Below, piece by piece: positions 8,393 through 15,984 of a stretch of DNA of 34,396 bases; position 1 is the first letter of the stretch, and each line of letters begins with the position of its first letter. The notes beneath the pieces were generated by a model. It saw only the letters and a program-made list of their open reading frames with translations. It was not told where the DNA came from and ran no database searches. The DNA lies in the NCBI GenBank assembly GCA_035686365.1, contig DASRZM010000029.1:1-34396 (forward strand). The letters run 5' to 3'. The stretch comes from DASRZM01 sp035686365. GTDB taxonomy: Bacteria > Pseudomonadota > Gammaproteobacteria > Xanthomonadales > Xanthomonadaceae. The position numbers and the translations under genes are program-made.

Positions 8393-8457
8393 GCCGTAAG
8401 TGGCGATGGCGACCGCACCGCGGACCTCGTGTCAGCGATTCGCGTCGCCTTCGCCCT

Positions 8458-8803
8458 GTAGGAGCCGGCGTTGCCGGCGATCCGCTGCACGACAACACCC
8501 GGCGAAGCGCGTGGGAGCGGCCCATGACCGCGATCGATCCTCCGCGCCACTGCATCGATGCCACATCCGCTCCGTAGGCCGGCCCGCGAGCCGGTGACGG
8601 TTTCCGGGGCCGCCGCGAGTACATCCCTGTAGGCTGCGGACGCGCCATCCCTGGCGCGTACGCCCCCGGAAACCGTCCCCGCCCCGCGGTCCTCCCGCTT
8701 CCGTTTCGTGTCGTGTTCGGCCCTGTAGGAGCCGGCGTTGCCGGCGATCCGCTGCACGACAACACCCGGCCAAGCGCGTGGGAGCGGCCCATGGCCGCGA
8801 TCG
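8458..8803 (+). repeat. REP cluster A: R1-R2-R3-R1-R2
   Basis: Five palindromic modules fill the gap between the convergent CBS and baeRF genes. R1 (GTAGGAGCCGGCG head, GCCGGC-GTT-GCCGGC core) lies at 8458-8482 and 8725-8749. R2 (GTGGGAGC head, GCGGCC-CAT-GGCCGC core) lies at 8511-8536 and 8778-8803; the first R2 has one core mismatch. R3 lies at 8574-8690. Both R1-R2 pairs have the same 53-bp start-to-start spacing and nearly identical sequence between them. The R3 outer stem arms are 8596-8609 and 8664-8677 (14 bp, perfect) and the inner hairpin arms 8640-8647 and 8652-8659 (8 bp, perfect). The cluster explains the 452-bp gene-free stretch. Confidence 0.93.
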
Positions 8804-8844
8804 GGGGAGTCTGATCCAGCCCAGGATGGACTGGATGAAGCCCA

Positions 8845-10020
8845 CTAGTAGCGCAGCACGGCCGCCAGCGGCGCGCGCACCGGCATGCGGTCGCTTTCCA
8901 CCGCGTATACGGCACCGCCGCGGGCCAGCGTGCGTTGCACGGCCAGTTCGAAGAGGTCGAATTCCCCGTCCCGCCGGCGGCCTTCTCCTCGAATCTTCAC
9001 GCTGTTGGTGTCCGGATCGAACGAGCCCCACAGGTGGCGGTTGCGCTCCAGGAACAGGGTGTCGACGCGCCCCCACCAGGCAGCGGGCACGATGCCGGTG
9101 ACGTCCGTGGTTGCGCGGTCGGTTGCCGACAGCTCCCGGTAGCGCGCAACGGCCTGGAGTTCGGCAGCACGGAAGCTGGGCTCCACCAGCGGCCAGGCAC
9201 GCTTGCGCAGCGCATCGGCGGTCTCGCGGTCGGGGCTGCCGTCGATGCCCTTCTCCAGCAGATGGCTGTAGCTGTTGGCATCGCGATAGATGGCCTGCTC
9301 ATACTCGACGGCGGCCAGGACCAGGGGTGCGGATTCCTCGTGCAGGACCTTGTGCAGGGCCCGGTCCACGAGGCGGAAGTAGCGCAGCAGATCGACCTTT
9401 GCCCGGGTGTCGTCCCCGGCGCCCTGGCCGTGGAACACCGCGGCACGTTCGCCGCCGCCCACGGCCGGGGCAGGGGTGCCGGTATGGAACTGGAGCGAGC
9501 GCTCCGGGACGTCCTGCGCCAGCGCCTGCGACAGGTCGGCGGGCAGGTCCGGCACGTGGATCTCGTCGACGCTGTGGCGCGTGGCACCGAGAAGGCGCAC
9601 CTTGTTCTTGCTCAGCGCGAGGATGAAGAAGTGGCCGTCGCCCAGCAGCATCGGCAACAGCGGCTTGACTTCATAGTGGTCGTCCACGACCACGTGCGGT
9701 TCGAAATCCAGCGGCAGCGCGTATTCCCGGCTCCCGGTGGGCGACAGGAAGATCGCCAGGCCCTGGCTGCTGTGCTGCCAGTAGCGCTCGTCGTCCAGGT
9801 GCCTGCGCGCCGGGGCAAGGATGTCGCGGGCGTCGGGACCGCGCATGCCACGCGCGGCCAGCGCCTTCTCTGCCTGTCCGAGGAGGTTCTTGAGCCGGAT
9901 GCGGTCCTGCCGGATCTGTTCTCCGACGCGGTGGGTGGGCATGTAGATCGACACGCACCATTCGTCGCGGTGGTCGATCAGTTCCTGGAACTCTCCCTGT
10001 GGCACGGGCCGGGTGGACAT
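8845..10020 (-). CDS. baeRF family protein (bacterial archaeo-eukaryotic release factor-like)
   Basis: 391 residues, soluble, no signal peptide. The N-terminus has CVSIYMPTHRVGEQ, then RLKNLLGQAEKAL and the strand GLAIFLSPTG; VKPLLPMLLGDGHFFILALS and KNKVRLLGATRHSV follow. This order matches bacterial proteins related to domains of the eRF1/aRF1 release factor (baeRF families, probably family 7 or 3). Their function is not established; a ribosome-rescue or translation-quality role has been proposed from genomics. The ATG at 10020 is preceded by AGGAGG. The gene is isolated, with REP clusters on both sides, so the neighbours give no functional hint. Confidence 0.8.
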   Translation of the reverse strand: MSTRPVPQGEFQELIDHRDEWCVSIYMPTHRVGEQIRQDRIRLKNLLGQAEKALAARGMRGPDARDILAPARRHLDDERYWQHSSQGLAIFLSPTGSREYALPLDFEPHVVVDDHYEVKPLLPMLLGDGHFFILALSKNKVRLLGATRHSVDEIHVPDLPADLSQALAQDVPERSLQFHTGTPAPAVGGGERAAVFHGQGAGDDTRAKVDLLRYFRLVDRALHKVLHEESAPLVLAAVEYEQAIYRDANSYSHLLEKGIDGSPDRETADALRKRAWPLVEPSFRAAELQAVARYRELSATDRATTDVTGIVPAAWWGRVDTLFLERNRHLWGSFDPDTNSVKIRGEGRRRDGEFDLFELAVQRTLARGGAVYAVESDRMPVRAPLAAVLRY

Positions 10021-10239
10021 GCTTGCCTCCTTGCACGCGGCAGAACCCGGATTGGCCCGCCGGACGGTGCATGTGGCTCGATTCCCATGCTATCGACCAC
10101 GACTTCAAGACGGCGTGTCCGTGCGACCTGCACAGATCCCGGAAGTGCGCGTGACCCTTGCGTGAGTGCGCCGGCCACCACGCTGCGACGCCCCCAGCCA
10201 ACCGGCGAAGCGGCGGCGCAGCGCCGCGATCGCGTCCTC

Positions 10240-10520
10240 GTCGTGGCCACGGGCCGCTCCTGCAGTGCTTCGATGCAGCGGGGTGGGGGAAGCCGATCGC
10301 GGCCATGGGCCGCTCCCACGCGCTTGGTCAGACGTCGTCGCGGGGCGATCGCCGGCAACGCCGGCTCCTACGGGGCGGAGGCGAGGCGAAACTGTGGCGC
10401 GAGGTCCGCGGGGCGGCGACGGGTTCCGGGGGCGTCGGCGACAGGACGTCGCCGCCGCAGCCTACATGGACGTACTCGCGGCGGCCCCGGAAGCCGTCGC
10501 CGCCTCGCGGACCGACCTAC
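10240..10520 (-). repeat. REP cluster B, inverted orientation, diverged
   Basis: Read on the minus strand the order is R3 (10520-10405), R1 (10371-10347), R2 (10319-10294) and a decayed R2 (about 10262-10240), the same order as in the plus-strand clusters. The R3 copy is the most diverged. Its outer arms (10418-10431 and 10485-10498) carry one G:G mismatch. Its inner hairpin has a different sequence, CGGCGAC (10436-10442) pairing with GTCGCCG (10448-10454), so the stem is kept although its bases changed. This cluster and the heptamer array fill most of the 700-bp gap between the baeRF and peptidase genes; I see nothing else there. Confidence 0.85.
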
Positions 10521-10666
10521 GGAGCAAGACTTCCAGCGTCGAATGCGCCTGCTTCCGCAAGCTCGAGTGGACCCCCGAGTCCGTTACGCCACGACCACGT
10601 CGGGCAGCGATGAAACCCGCCGGACCTCGCCCTTCGCCGCACCCGGCAAGTTGCTAGCCTTTCCCC

Positions 10667-10722
10667 GGGTCCCGAGTCCCGAGTCCCGAGTCCCGAGTCC
10701 CGGGTCCCGGGTCCCGGGTCCC
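10667..10722. repeat. 7-bp tandem repeat array, eight units
   Basis: Eight uninterrupted copies of G(A/G)GTCCC: one GGGTCCC, four GAGTCCC, three GGGTCCC. The array ends one base before the stop codon of the M3 peptidase gene (TCA at 10724-10726, minus strand), so it forms the start of that gene's 3' untranslated region. The same unit occurs at 20241-20324. Confidence 0.96.
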
Positions 10723-10723
10723 G

Positions 10724-12883
10724 TCACTCGACCCCGACCAGCCCCCGCCGCTCCAGCAGCGGCGTGATGTCCGGATCGCGCCCGCGCAGCGTGCGGAACA
10801 TCTCCATGGCATCGATCGAGCCCCCGCGCGAGAGCAGCACGTCGCGGAAACGATCGCCCAGTTCCCGCTTCAGTCCGCCGCTCTCCTCGAACCAGGCGAC
10901 GGTGTCCGCATCGAGCACCTCGCTCCAGATGTAGGAGTAGTAGCCAGCCGAGTAGCCGCCGGAGAACACGTGCGAGAAGTAGGTGCTGCGGTAACGTGGC
11001 GGGATCTCGGGCACGGCCACGCCGGCTCCGGCCAGCGCCCTGGCCTCGAACGCCTCCACCTCATCGGGGACCTGGCCGGCGGGAAGCTGGTGCCACGCCT
11101 GGTCGAGCAGGGACGCGGCCAGGTACTCGGTCGTGGCGAAGCCCTGGTTGAACTTCTTCGATGCCTCGATCTTGTCGACCAGTTCCCGAGGCATCGGCTC
11201 ACCGGTCTCGTGGTGGACGGCGTAGTTGCGCAGGATCTCGGGCCAGGTCATCCACATCTCGTTGACCTGCGATGGGTACTCGACGAAGTCCCGTGGTACC
11301 TGGGTGGCGGCCAGCAGCGGCCACTGCACGTTCGAGAACAGTCCGTGCAGGGCGTGGCCGAACTCGTGGAACAGGGTATTGGCCTCGTCGTAGGTCATCA
11401 GCGTGGGCTGGCCTTCCGGCGGCTTGGGGATATTGAGATGGTTGGCGACCACCGGGCGGGTGCCGTACAGGCCCGACTGCAGGACGTAGCTGTTCATCCA
11501 GGCGCCGCCGCGCTTGGACTCGCGCGCATACAGGTCGGTCAGGAACAGTCCCAATGGGGAACCGTCGGCATTGAACACCTCGTACACGCGTACGTCCGGG
11601 TGGTACACGGGCAGGTCGTGGCGCTCGCTGAAGCTCAGGCCATAGAGCTGGTTGGCGGCGAAGAACACGCCGTCGTGGAGCACGCGCTCGAGCTCGAAAT
11701 AGGGCTTGAGCCGGGTTTCGTCGAAGTCGTAGCGCTGCTGGCGGAGCTTCTCGGCGTAGAAGGCCCAGTCCCAGGGCTGCAGCTGGAAGTCGCCGCCTTC
11801 TGCGTCGATGATTTTCTGCATGTCGGCGGCCTCGCGCCGTGCATTGGCGACCGCCGCCGGCGCGAGCCGCTCGAGCATCTCGTTGACCGTTTGCGTCGTG
11901 CGCGCGGTCTGGTCCTCGAGCACCCAGCTCGCGTGGTCCCGGTGGCCCAGCAGTGCGGCGCGCTCGGCCCGCAGGGTGGCCGTGCGGGCGACCGTTGCCC
12001 GGGTGTCGTGCTCGTCGCCGTGCGTGCCGCGTTGCACCGAGGCACGCCAGATACGCTCACGCAGGGCCCGGTTCGTAAGCGACGACAGCGGCGGCTGACC
12101 GCTGGTGTTCTGCAGTGCGATCACGTACTTGCCGTCCAGCCCGCGCGAGCGCGCAGCCTCGGCGGCGGCGGAGACGGCTTCCGGCGACAGGCCGTCGAGC
12201 TCTGCGGCCGTATCGACTGCGACTGCAGAGGCATTGGTACCGGCCAGAACCTTCTGCGAGAACTCGGTGGCGAGCGAGGCCAGCTCCGAGTTCAGCGTGC
12301 GCAGCTTGTCCTTGTCCGCCTCCGAGAGCCGTGCGCCGGCGCGCACGAACCGCGTGTGGTAGCGCTCGAGCAGGCGCAGGGACTCGGAATCCAGTCCGAG
12401 CGTTGCGCGCCTGCCGTGCAGCCCGTCGATCCGGGCGAACAGCGTACCGTCGAGGTAGATCGCGTCCTGGTGCGCGGCGAGCTTCGGCGCCAAGTCCTTC
12501 TGGATCTGCTGGCGGGTCGGGTTGGTGTCGGTGGCGTTGAGATTGGAGAAGATCCGGTTGGCGCGGCCCAGCGCATCGCCGGTGCGCTCCATGGCCGCGA
12601 TCGTGTTCTCGAAGGTCGGCGGTTCGGGGTTGGATGCGATCGCGTCGATCTCGGCGCGGTTCCAGCTCATGCCCTGTTCGAATGCGGGGACGAAGTGCTC
12701 GTCCCGGATCCGGTCGAAATGCGGGTACCGGTAGGGCAGGGTGCTCTCGACCAGCAGGGGATTGACGGTGACCGCTTCGGCGGCGGCCTCGACCGGCGGC
12801 GCCGTGTCCGGGGAGGTCGGGACCGTCGTGCAGGCGCCCAGGGCCAGCGCTGAGACCAGCGCGAAAAAGTGCGGTGTGCGCAT
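10724..12883 (-). CDS. dcp: M3 family metallopeptidase, dipeptidyl carboxypeptidase-like lipoprotein
   Basis: 719 residues. The N-terminus is a lipoprotein signal with lipobox LALGAC, so Cys17 is probably lipidated and the enzyme periplasmic. NPLLVESTLPYRYPHFDRI is the Dcp-type start of the mature M3 fold. The catalytic zinc site is HEFGH at residues 506-510 (ligands His506 and His510, catalytic Glu507), with the third ligand Glu535 in DFVEYPSQ, 28 residues after Glu507 as in other M3 peptidases. The C-terminal YFSHVFSGGYSAGYYSYIWSE carries the conserved Gly/Tyr substrate loop. It removes C-terminal dipeptides from oligopeptides. The ATG at 12883 has GAGGAAAT upstream; a longer frame to 13306 is only translated REP sequence. 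Confidence 0.94.
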   Translation of the reverse strand: MRTPHFFALVSALALGACTTVPTSPDTAPPVEAAAEAVTVNPLLVESTLPYRYPHFDRIRDEHFVPAFEQGMSWNRAEIDAIASNPEPPTFENTIAAMERTGDALGRANRIFSNLNATDTNPTRQQIQKDLAPKLAAHQDAIYLDGTLFARIDGLHGRRATLGLDSESLRLLERYHTRFVRAGARLSEADKDKLRTLNSELASLATEFSQKVLAGTNASAVAVDTAAELDGLSPEAVSAAAEAARSRGLDGKYVIALQNTSGQPPLSSLTNRALRERIWRASVQRGTHGDEHDTRATVARTATLRAERAALLGHRDHASWVLEDQTARTTQTVNEMLERLAPAAVANARREAADMQKIIDAEGGDFQLQPWDWAFYAEKLRQQRYDFDETRLKPYFELERVLHDGVFFAANQLYGLSFSERHDLPVYHPDVRVYEVFNADGSPLGLFLTDLYARESKRGGAWMNSYVLQSGLYGTRPVVANHLNIPKPPEGQPTLMTYDEANTLFHEFGHALHGLFSNVQWPLLAATQVPRDFVEYPSQVNEMWMTWPEILRNYAVHHETGEPMPRELVDKIEASKKFNQGFATTEYLAASLLDQAWHQLPAGQVPDEVEAFEARALAGAGVAVPEIPPRYRSTYFSHVFSGGYSAGYYSYIWSEVLDADTVAWFEESGGLKRELGDRFRDVLLSRGGSIDAMEMFRTLRGRDPDITPLLERRGLVGVE

Positions 12884-13008
12884 CGGATTTCCTCGGGTGA
12901 TGTCGATCTCGATCCAACAGGGTAACCCACGCCCCGTGTGTGCCGCGTGTGACCGAAGGCACGGAGCGGCCTGCCGACCCGCCACGCGATGACACCCGGC
13001 AAAGTGTC

Positions 13009-13301
13009 GTGGGAGCGGCCCATGGCCGCGGTCCGACCTCCACAGCATCGCATCGATGGCACATCCGCTCCGTAGGCCGGCCCGCGAGCCGGTGACGGGT
13101 TCCGGGGCCGCCGCGAGTACATCCCTGTAGGCTGCGGACGCGCCATCCCTGGCGCGTACGCCCCCGGAACCCGTCCCCGCCCCGCGGTCCTCCCGCTTTC
13201 GTTTCGTATCGCCTTCCCCCTGTAGGAGCCGGCGTTGCCGGCGAACCGCGTCGCGACGACGCCCGGAGAACTCGCGTGGGAGCGGCCCATGGCCGCGATC
13301 G
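13009..13301 (+). repeat. REP cluster C: R2-R3-R1-R2
   Basis: Modules are R2 at 13009-13034, R3 at 13072-13188, R1 at 13222-13246 (tail GAA instead of GATC) and R2 at 13276-13301. The R3 outer arms GACGGGTTCCGGGG (13094-13107) and CCCCGGAACCCGTC (13162-13175) pair perfectly but differ from clusters A and D at one paired position: a T:A pair has become G:C. The cluster lies between the divergent starts of the M3 peptidase and the hypothetical gene and accounts for most of the 523-bp gap; promoters for both genes must lie in or beside it. Confidence 0.92.
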
Positions 13302-13406
13302 GGCATGCGATACCGCTACGACGGAGCCACGCAGAAGCAGCCCCACGGCCGCGGACTCCGCTCCACTACGGGCGTAAGCTCTGCATCCGCACACGAACCC
13401 GACCCC

Positions 13407-14033
13407 ATGGCCGCTTCCACTCCCGGGCACTTCCTGATCGGCAGCGAAGACGACCCGGTGCGGTGCTACTACCTGCGCGAGGCGGTCGAGCGGCCTGCGG
13501 GCAAGTCCACGCAATGGCTGGTCGCGCGATTCCGAACCCTGGGGATGTTCCGACATTCGCCCGGCTCGCACTTTGCGGTCGCGCTGAGGGCCGAGCTGGG
13601 CTTCGACGAGGAGGGGGTCGCGCGCACGATTTCCGGTCGCGGGATCACGCTCGGCGATACCTCGCTGGCGAGCCCGGACCCGCAGGTTCCCGAGCAGGCC
13701 TCGCCGCGTTTTGGAGGCGCCCGCGGGGCACAGGTCGAAAGCTTCTGGCATGGCGGAAACTTTCTGTACCGCGAAACCGGCGTACTCCCCGATGGCCTGC
13801 GCGATGGAACCTGGTACCACGTGCACGTGCACGTGCACGACGAGTGCTGGATTGCGTTCTGGATCGACGATGGCGATGGCGCCCGCATCGCCGGGCCGGC
13901 CATCGTCCAGGACGATGCCCTGCATCCAGTGACGCCCGGGCGCACCGGTGTCGTGATCGCGCTGGGTCGTGGTGCGGACGAGACCGGCCCGTGGCGGGCC
14001 GAGTTCCGGGACATCGGGTCGGGATGGTTCTGA
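13407..14033 (+). CDS. hypothetical protein, possible beta-sandwich
   Basis: 208 residues from the ATG at 13407; an ATG at 13305 is in frame but the extra 34 residues fall partly in repeat-flanking sequence. No signal peptide or membrane helix. I do not recognise a family. The sequence is rich in short alternating strands and aromatic residues (SHFAVALRAELGF, AQVESFWHGGNFLYRE, DECWIAFWIDDGDG, TGVVIALGRGADE), which suggests an all-beta, perhaps concanavalin A-like, fold; that is a guess. Residues YHVHVHVHDE form a His-Val repeat encoded by tandem GTGCAC units, which could bind metal or be a slippage expansion. It converges on the ABC1 kinase gene. Confidence 0.7.
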   Translation: MAASTPGHFLIGSEDDPVRCYYLREAVERPAGKSTQWLVARFRTLGMFRHSPGSHFAVALRAELGFDEEGVARTISGRGITLGDTSLASPDPQVPEQASPRFGGARGAQVESFWHGGNFLYRETGVLPDGLRDGTWYHVHVHVHDECWIAFWIDDGDGARIAGPAIVQDDALHPVTPGRTGVVIALGRGADETGPWRAEFRDIGSGWF

Positions 14034-14208
14034 GCGCAGGCGGAAAAGGCGGGGCGCGCGGCGGACTGTGCGCCACTGCCGTTCGCAGCCACGGGCCGGT
14101 GCCACGTTTGGACTCGTCATGACCTGTTCGCATTCCAGCGTTCGCATCCCGGCCGCGGTCGCGGACCGACTTCGCGGAGAGTCGCGGCAGGGTCGGGATG
14201 AGCGTGCT

Positions 14209-15909
14209 TCAGCGAGGGCGGTCGTCGTCGCGTGACCGGTGGCGGCGATCGCCGATGAGACTGCTCACGACGAGCCCCATGCCGAGCCCCGCGGCCAGCA
14301 CGAACAGCACCAGCGCCAGCGCCGGATAGCCGAGCAGGCGCGCGCCGGTGTCGATGTTCATCATCATGGCCGCGCCGATGATCAGGGCTGCCGTGACCAG
14401 GCCGGTGCTGATGCGATTGGCGATCTTCTGCAGGTTCTCGAGCAATCGGGACTCCTCGAGGCCGCCGACGTTCACCCGCAGCCGGTTGTCCGCGAGCAGC
14501 CGCAGGATCGAGGACAGGCGCCGCGGCAGCTCCTGCGAGAACTCCTGCATCTCGAGCATGGCGGTGGCAAGGTTCGAGGGCGAGAGCGAACGCAGAACGC
14601 GGAGCTGCATGATGCTGTGCAGGTGGGATTCGAGGACCTGGCGCGGATCGAGCTTCGGGTCCAGCGCCTTGGAAACCGCCTCCAGGTTCAGCAGCGTCTT
14701 GCCCAGGATGGTCAGCTCCGGCGGCGGCCGCAGGCCCGACTGCGCGCCCACCCGGGCGATGTCCATGACCAGGCGGCCCTCCGAGGCCTCCTCGTGCCGG
14801 GTGTGGGCGACGTAGCGGGCGATCAGCCACGCACACTCGCGGAAGAAGCTGGTCTCGTCGAAGTCCTCCAGCCGCGTGCTCAGGGCCACGCAGACCTCGG
14901 CCGCCTCCTCGCCGCGGCCATCGACTGCGGCCAGCAGCAGCTTCAGCAGCCGATCGCGCATCTTTGGCGCCAGGTGCGCGACCATGCCCAGGTCGATCAG
15001 CGCCAGCCGGCCGTCGCAGGTGAGCATGACGTTGCCCGGATGCGGGTCGGCATGCACCAGGCCGTGGATGAAGACCTGGTCCAGGTAGGCCCTGACCAGC
15101 ACGCGGGCGAGGTGGTCCAGCGGCTGCTCGAGCCGGCGCAGGGAGGCCACCCGCGTGACCTTTTCGCCCTCGACGCGCTCCATCGTGAGAATGCGCGCGG
15201 TCGTGAAGTCCCAGATCGGTCGTGGCACGAACAGTTCGGGCGTGTCTTCGAACGTGTCGGCGAAACGCTCCAGGTGCTCGGCCTCGGAGCGGTAGTTGAG
15301 TTCGGCCAGTATGGTTCGGCGGAATTCGGCGACCCAGTCGGCGAAGTGGTAGCGCCGGCCCGACTCGGTCACGCGGTCGGCGGTGCCGGCCACGCGCGCC
15401 AGGATGTCCAGGTCCTGCCTGACCAGTTCGGCCACGCCCGGGCGCTGGATCTTGACGGCGACACGGCGTCCGTCGCGCATGGTCGCTGCGTGCACCTGCC
15501 CGAGCGAGGCGGCCGCGAGTGGACGCTCGTCGAAGGACGCAAACGCCTTGCTCACGCGAACCGGGAGTTCTTGCTCGATCACCTGGCGGATCTGGTCGAA
15601 CGGGACTTCCTCGACGTCGTCCTGCATGCGCTCGAGCGCGGACAGGTAGGCTGCCGGCACCAGGTCGGGCCGCGTGGACAGTGCCTGGCCGATCTTGACG
15701 AAGGTCGGGCCCAGCGACTCCAGGTCGGACACGAACTGTTCCGGGTTGCCACCGCTGGGCGTCCCGGCTTCGACCTGGGGCGGCAGGTCCAGGTCGATGT
15801 CCTTGAACACCCCCGCATTCCGGTAACGGAACAGGAAGCGTGCGATCTGGGCGTATCGGCCCAGGTGCGATTCGGTGTCTTCCCTCGGCGTCGTGACAGG
15901 ACTCTCCAT
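14209..15909 (-). CDS. ABC1/UbiB-family atypical protein kinase-like membrane protein
   Basis: 566 residues. It shows the ABC1/ADCK/UbiB signatures in order: the KxGQ motif with Lys72 (FVKIGQALSTRPDLVP), the Ala-rich loop AAASLGQVH, the ATP-binding Lys153 in VAVKIQRPG, the catalytic-loop motif HADPHPGN at 286-293 and the metal-binding LIDLGM. Two C-terminal membrane helices follow (STGLVTAALIIGAAMMMNI and ALALVLFVLAAGLGMGLVV). The family supports ubiquinone biosynthesis as an ATPase acting on lipid intermediates. No other ubi gene is adjacent, so this may be a paralogue with another lipid role, and the symbol ubiB is not assigned. The start at 15909 is chosen because the frame further upstream is antisense to the methyltransferase. 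Confidence 0.9.
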   Translation of the reverse strand: MESPVTTPREDTESHLGRYAQIARFLFRYRNAGVFKDIDLDLPPQVEAGTPSGGNPEQFVSDLESLGPTFVKIGQALSTRPDLVPAAYLSALERMQDDVEEVPFDQIRQVIEQELPVRVSKAFASFDERPLAAASLGQVHAATMRDGRRVAVKIQRPGVAELVRQDLDILARVAGTADRVTESGRRYHFADWVAEFRRTILAELNYRSEAEHLERFADTFEDTPELFVPRPIWDFTTARILTMERVEGEKVTRVASLRRLEQPLDHLARVLVRAYLDQVFIHGLVHADPHPGNVMLTCDGRLALIDLGMVAHLAPKMRDRLLKLLLAAVDGRGEEAAEVCVALSTRLEDFDETSFFRECAWLIARYVAHTRHEEASEGRLVMDIARVGAQSGLRPPPELTILGKTLLNLEAVSKALDPKLDPRQVLESHLHSIMQLRVLRSLSPSNLATAMLEMQEFSQELPRRLSSILRLLADNRLRVNVGGLEESRLLENLQKIANRISTGLVTAALIIGAAMMMNIDTGARLLGYPALALVLFVLAAGLGMGLVVSSLIGDRRHRSRDDDRPR

Positions 15910-15971
15910 GACCACGATGGTCCTCAAGCACGTGTTGATGCCCCGCGAAGGCACGCCGTGGCGGATCGCGG

Positions 15972-15984
15972 TAGGCTGGGATCC
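15972..15984 (+). promoter_or_regulatory. possible -10 box just upstream of the methyltransferase start
   Basis: TAGGCT at 15972-15977 is followed after seven bases by the ATG at 15985. If used, transcription would begin at or within a base or two of that ATG. No clear -35 is seen. The arrangement resembles the one before the cyclase gene (17222-17234). Weak on its own. Confidence 0.25.

Noticed and set aside
8458..8803. CRISPR array.
   Set aside because: Repeats are palindromic REPs of three kinds, not one direct repeat with unique equal spacers, and no cas gene is present.
12884..13306. N-terminal extension of the M3 peptidase.
   Set aside because: It translates REP cluster C and precedes a lipoprotein signal with its own ribosome binding site at 12883.
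14034..14208. A gene or terminator in the gap between the hypothetical gene and the ABC1 kinase.
   Set aside because: No frame with a ribosome binding site or protein-like composition and no clean hairpin with a T-run was found.
14209..15909. The ubiquinone biosynthesis gene ubiB itself.
   Set aside because: Motifs fit the family, but none of the usual ubi neighbours (ubiE, ubiJ) is present, so only the family is assigned.
14239..15984. Plus-strand N-terminal extension of the methyltransferase frame.
   Set aside because: This part is antisense to the ABC1 kinase, whose motifs are unambiguous; the real gene begins at 15985 or 16009.
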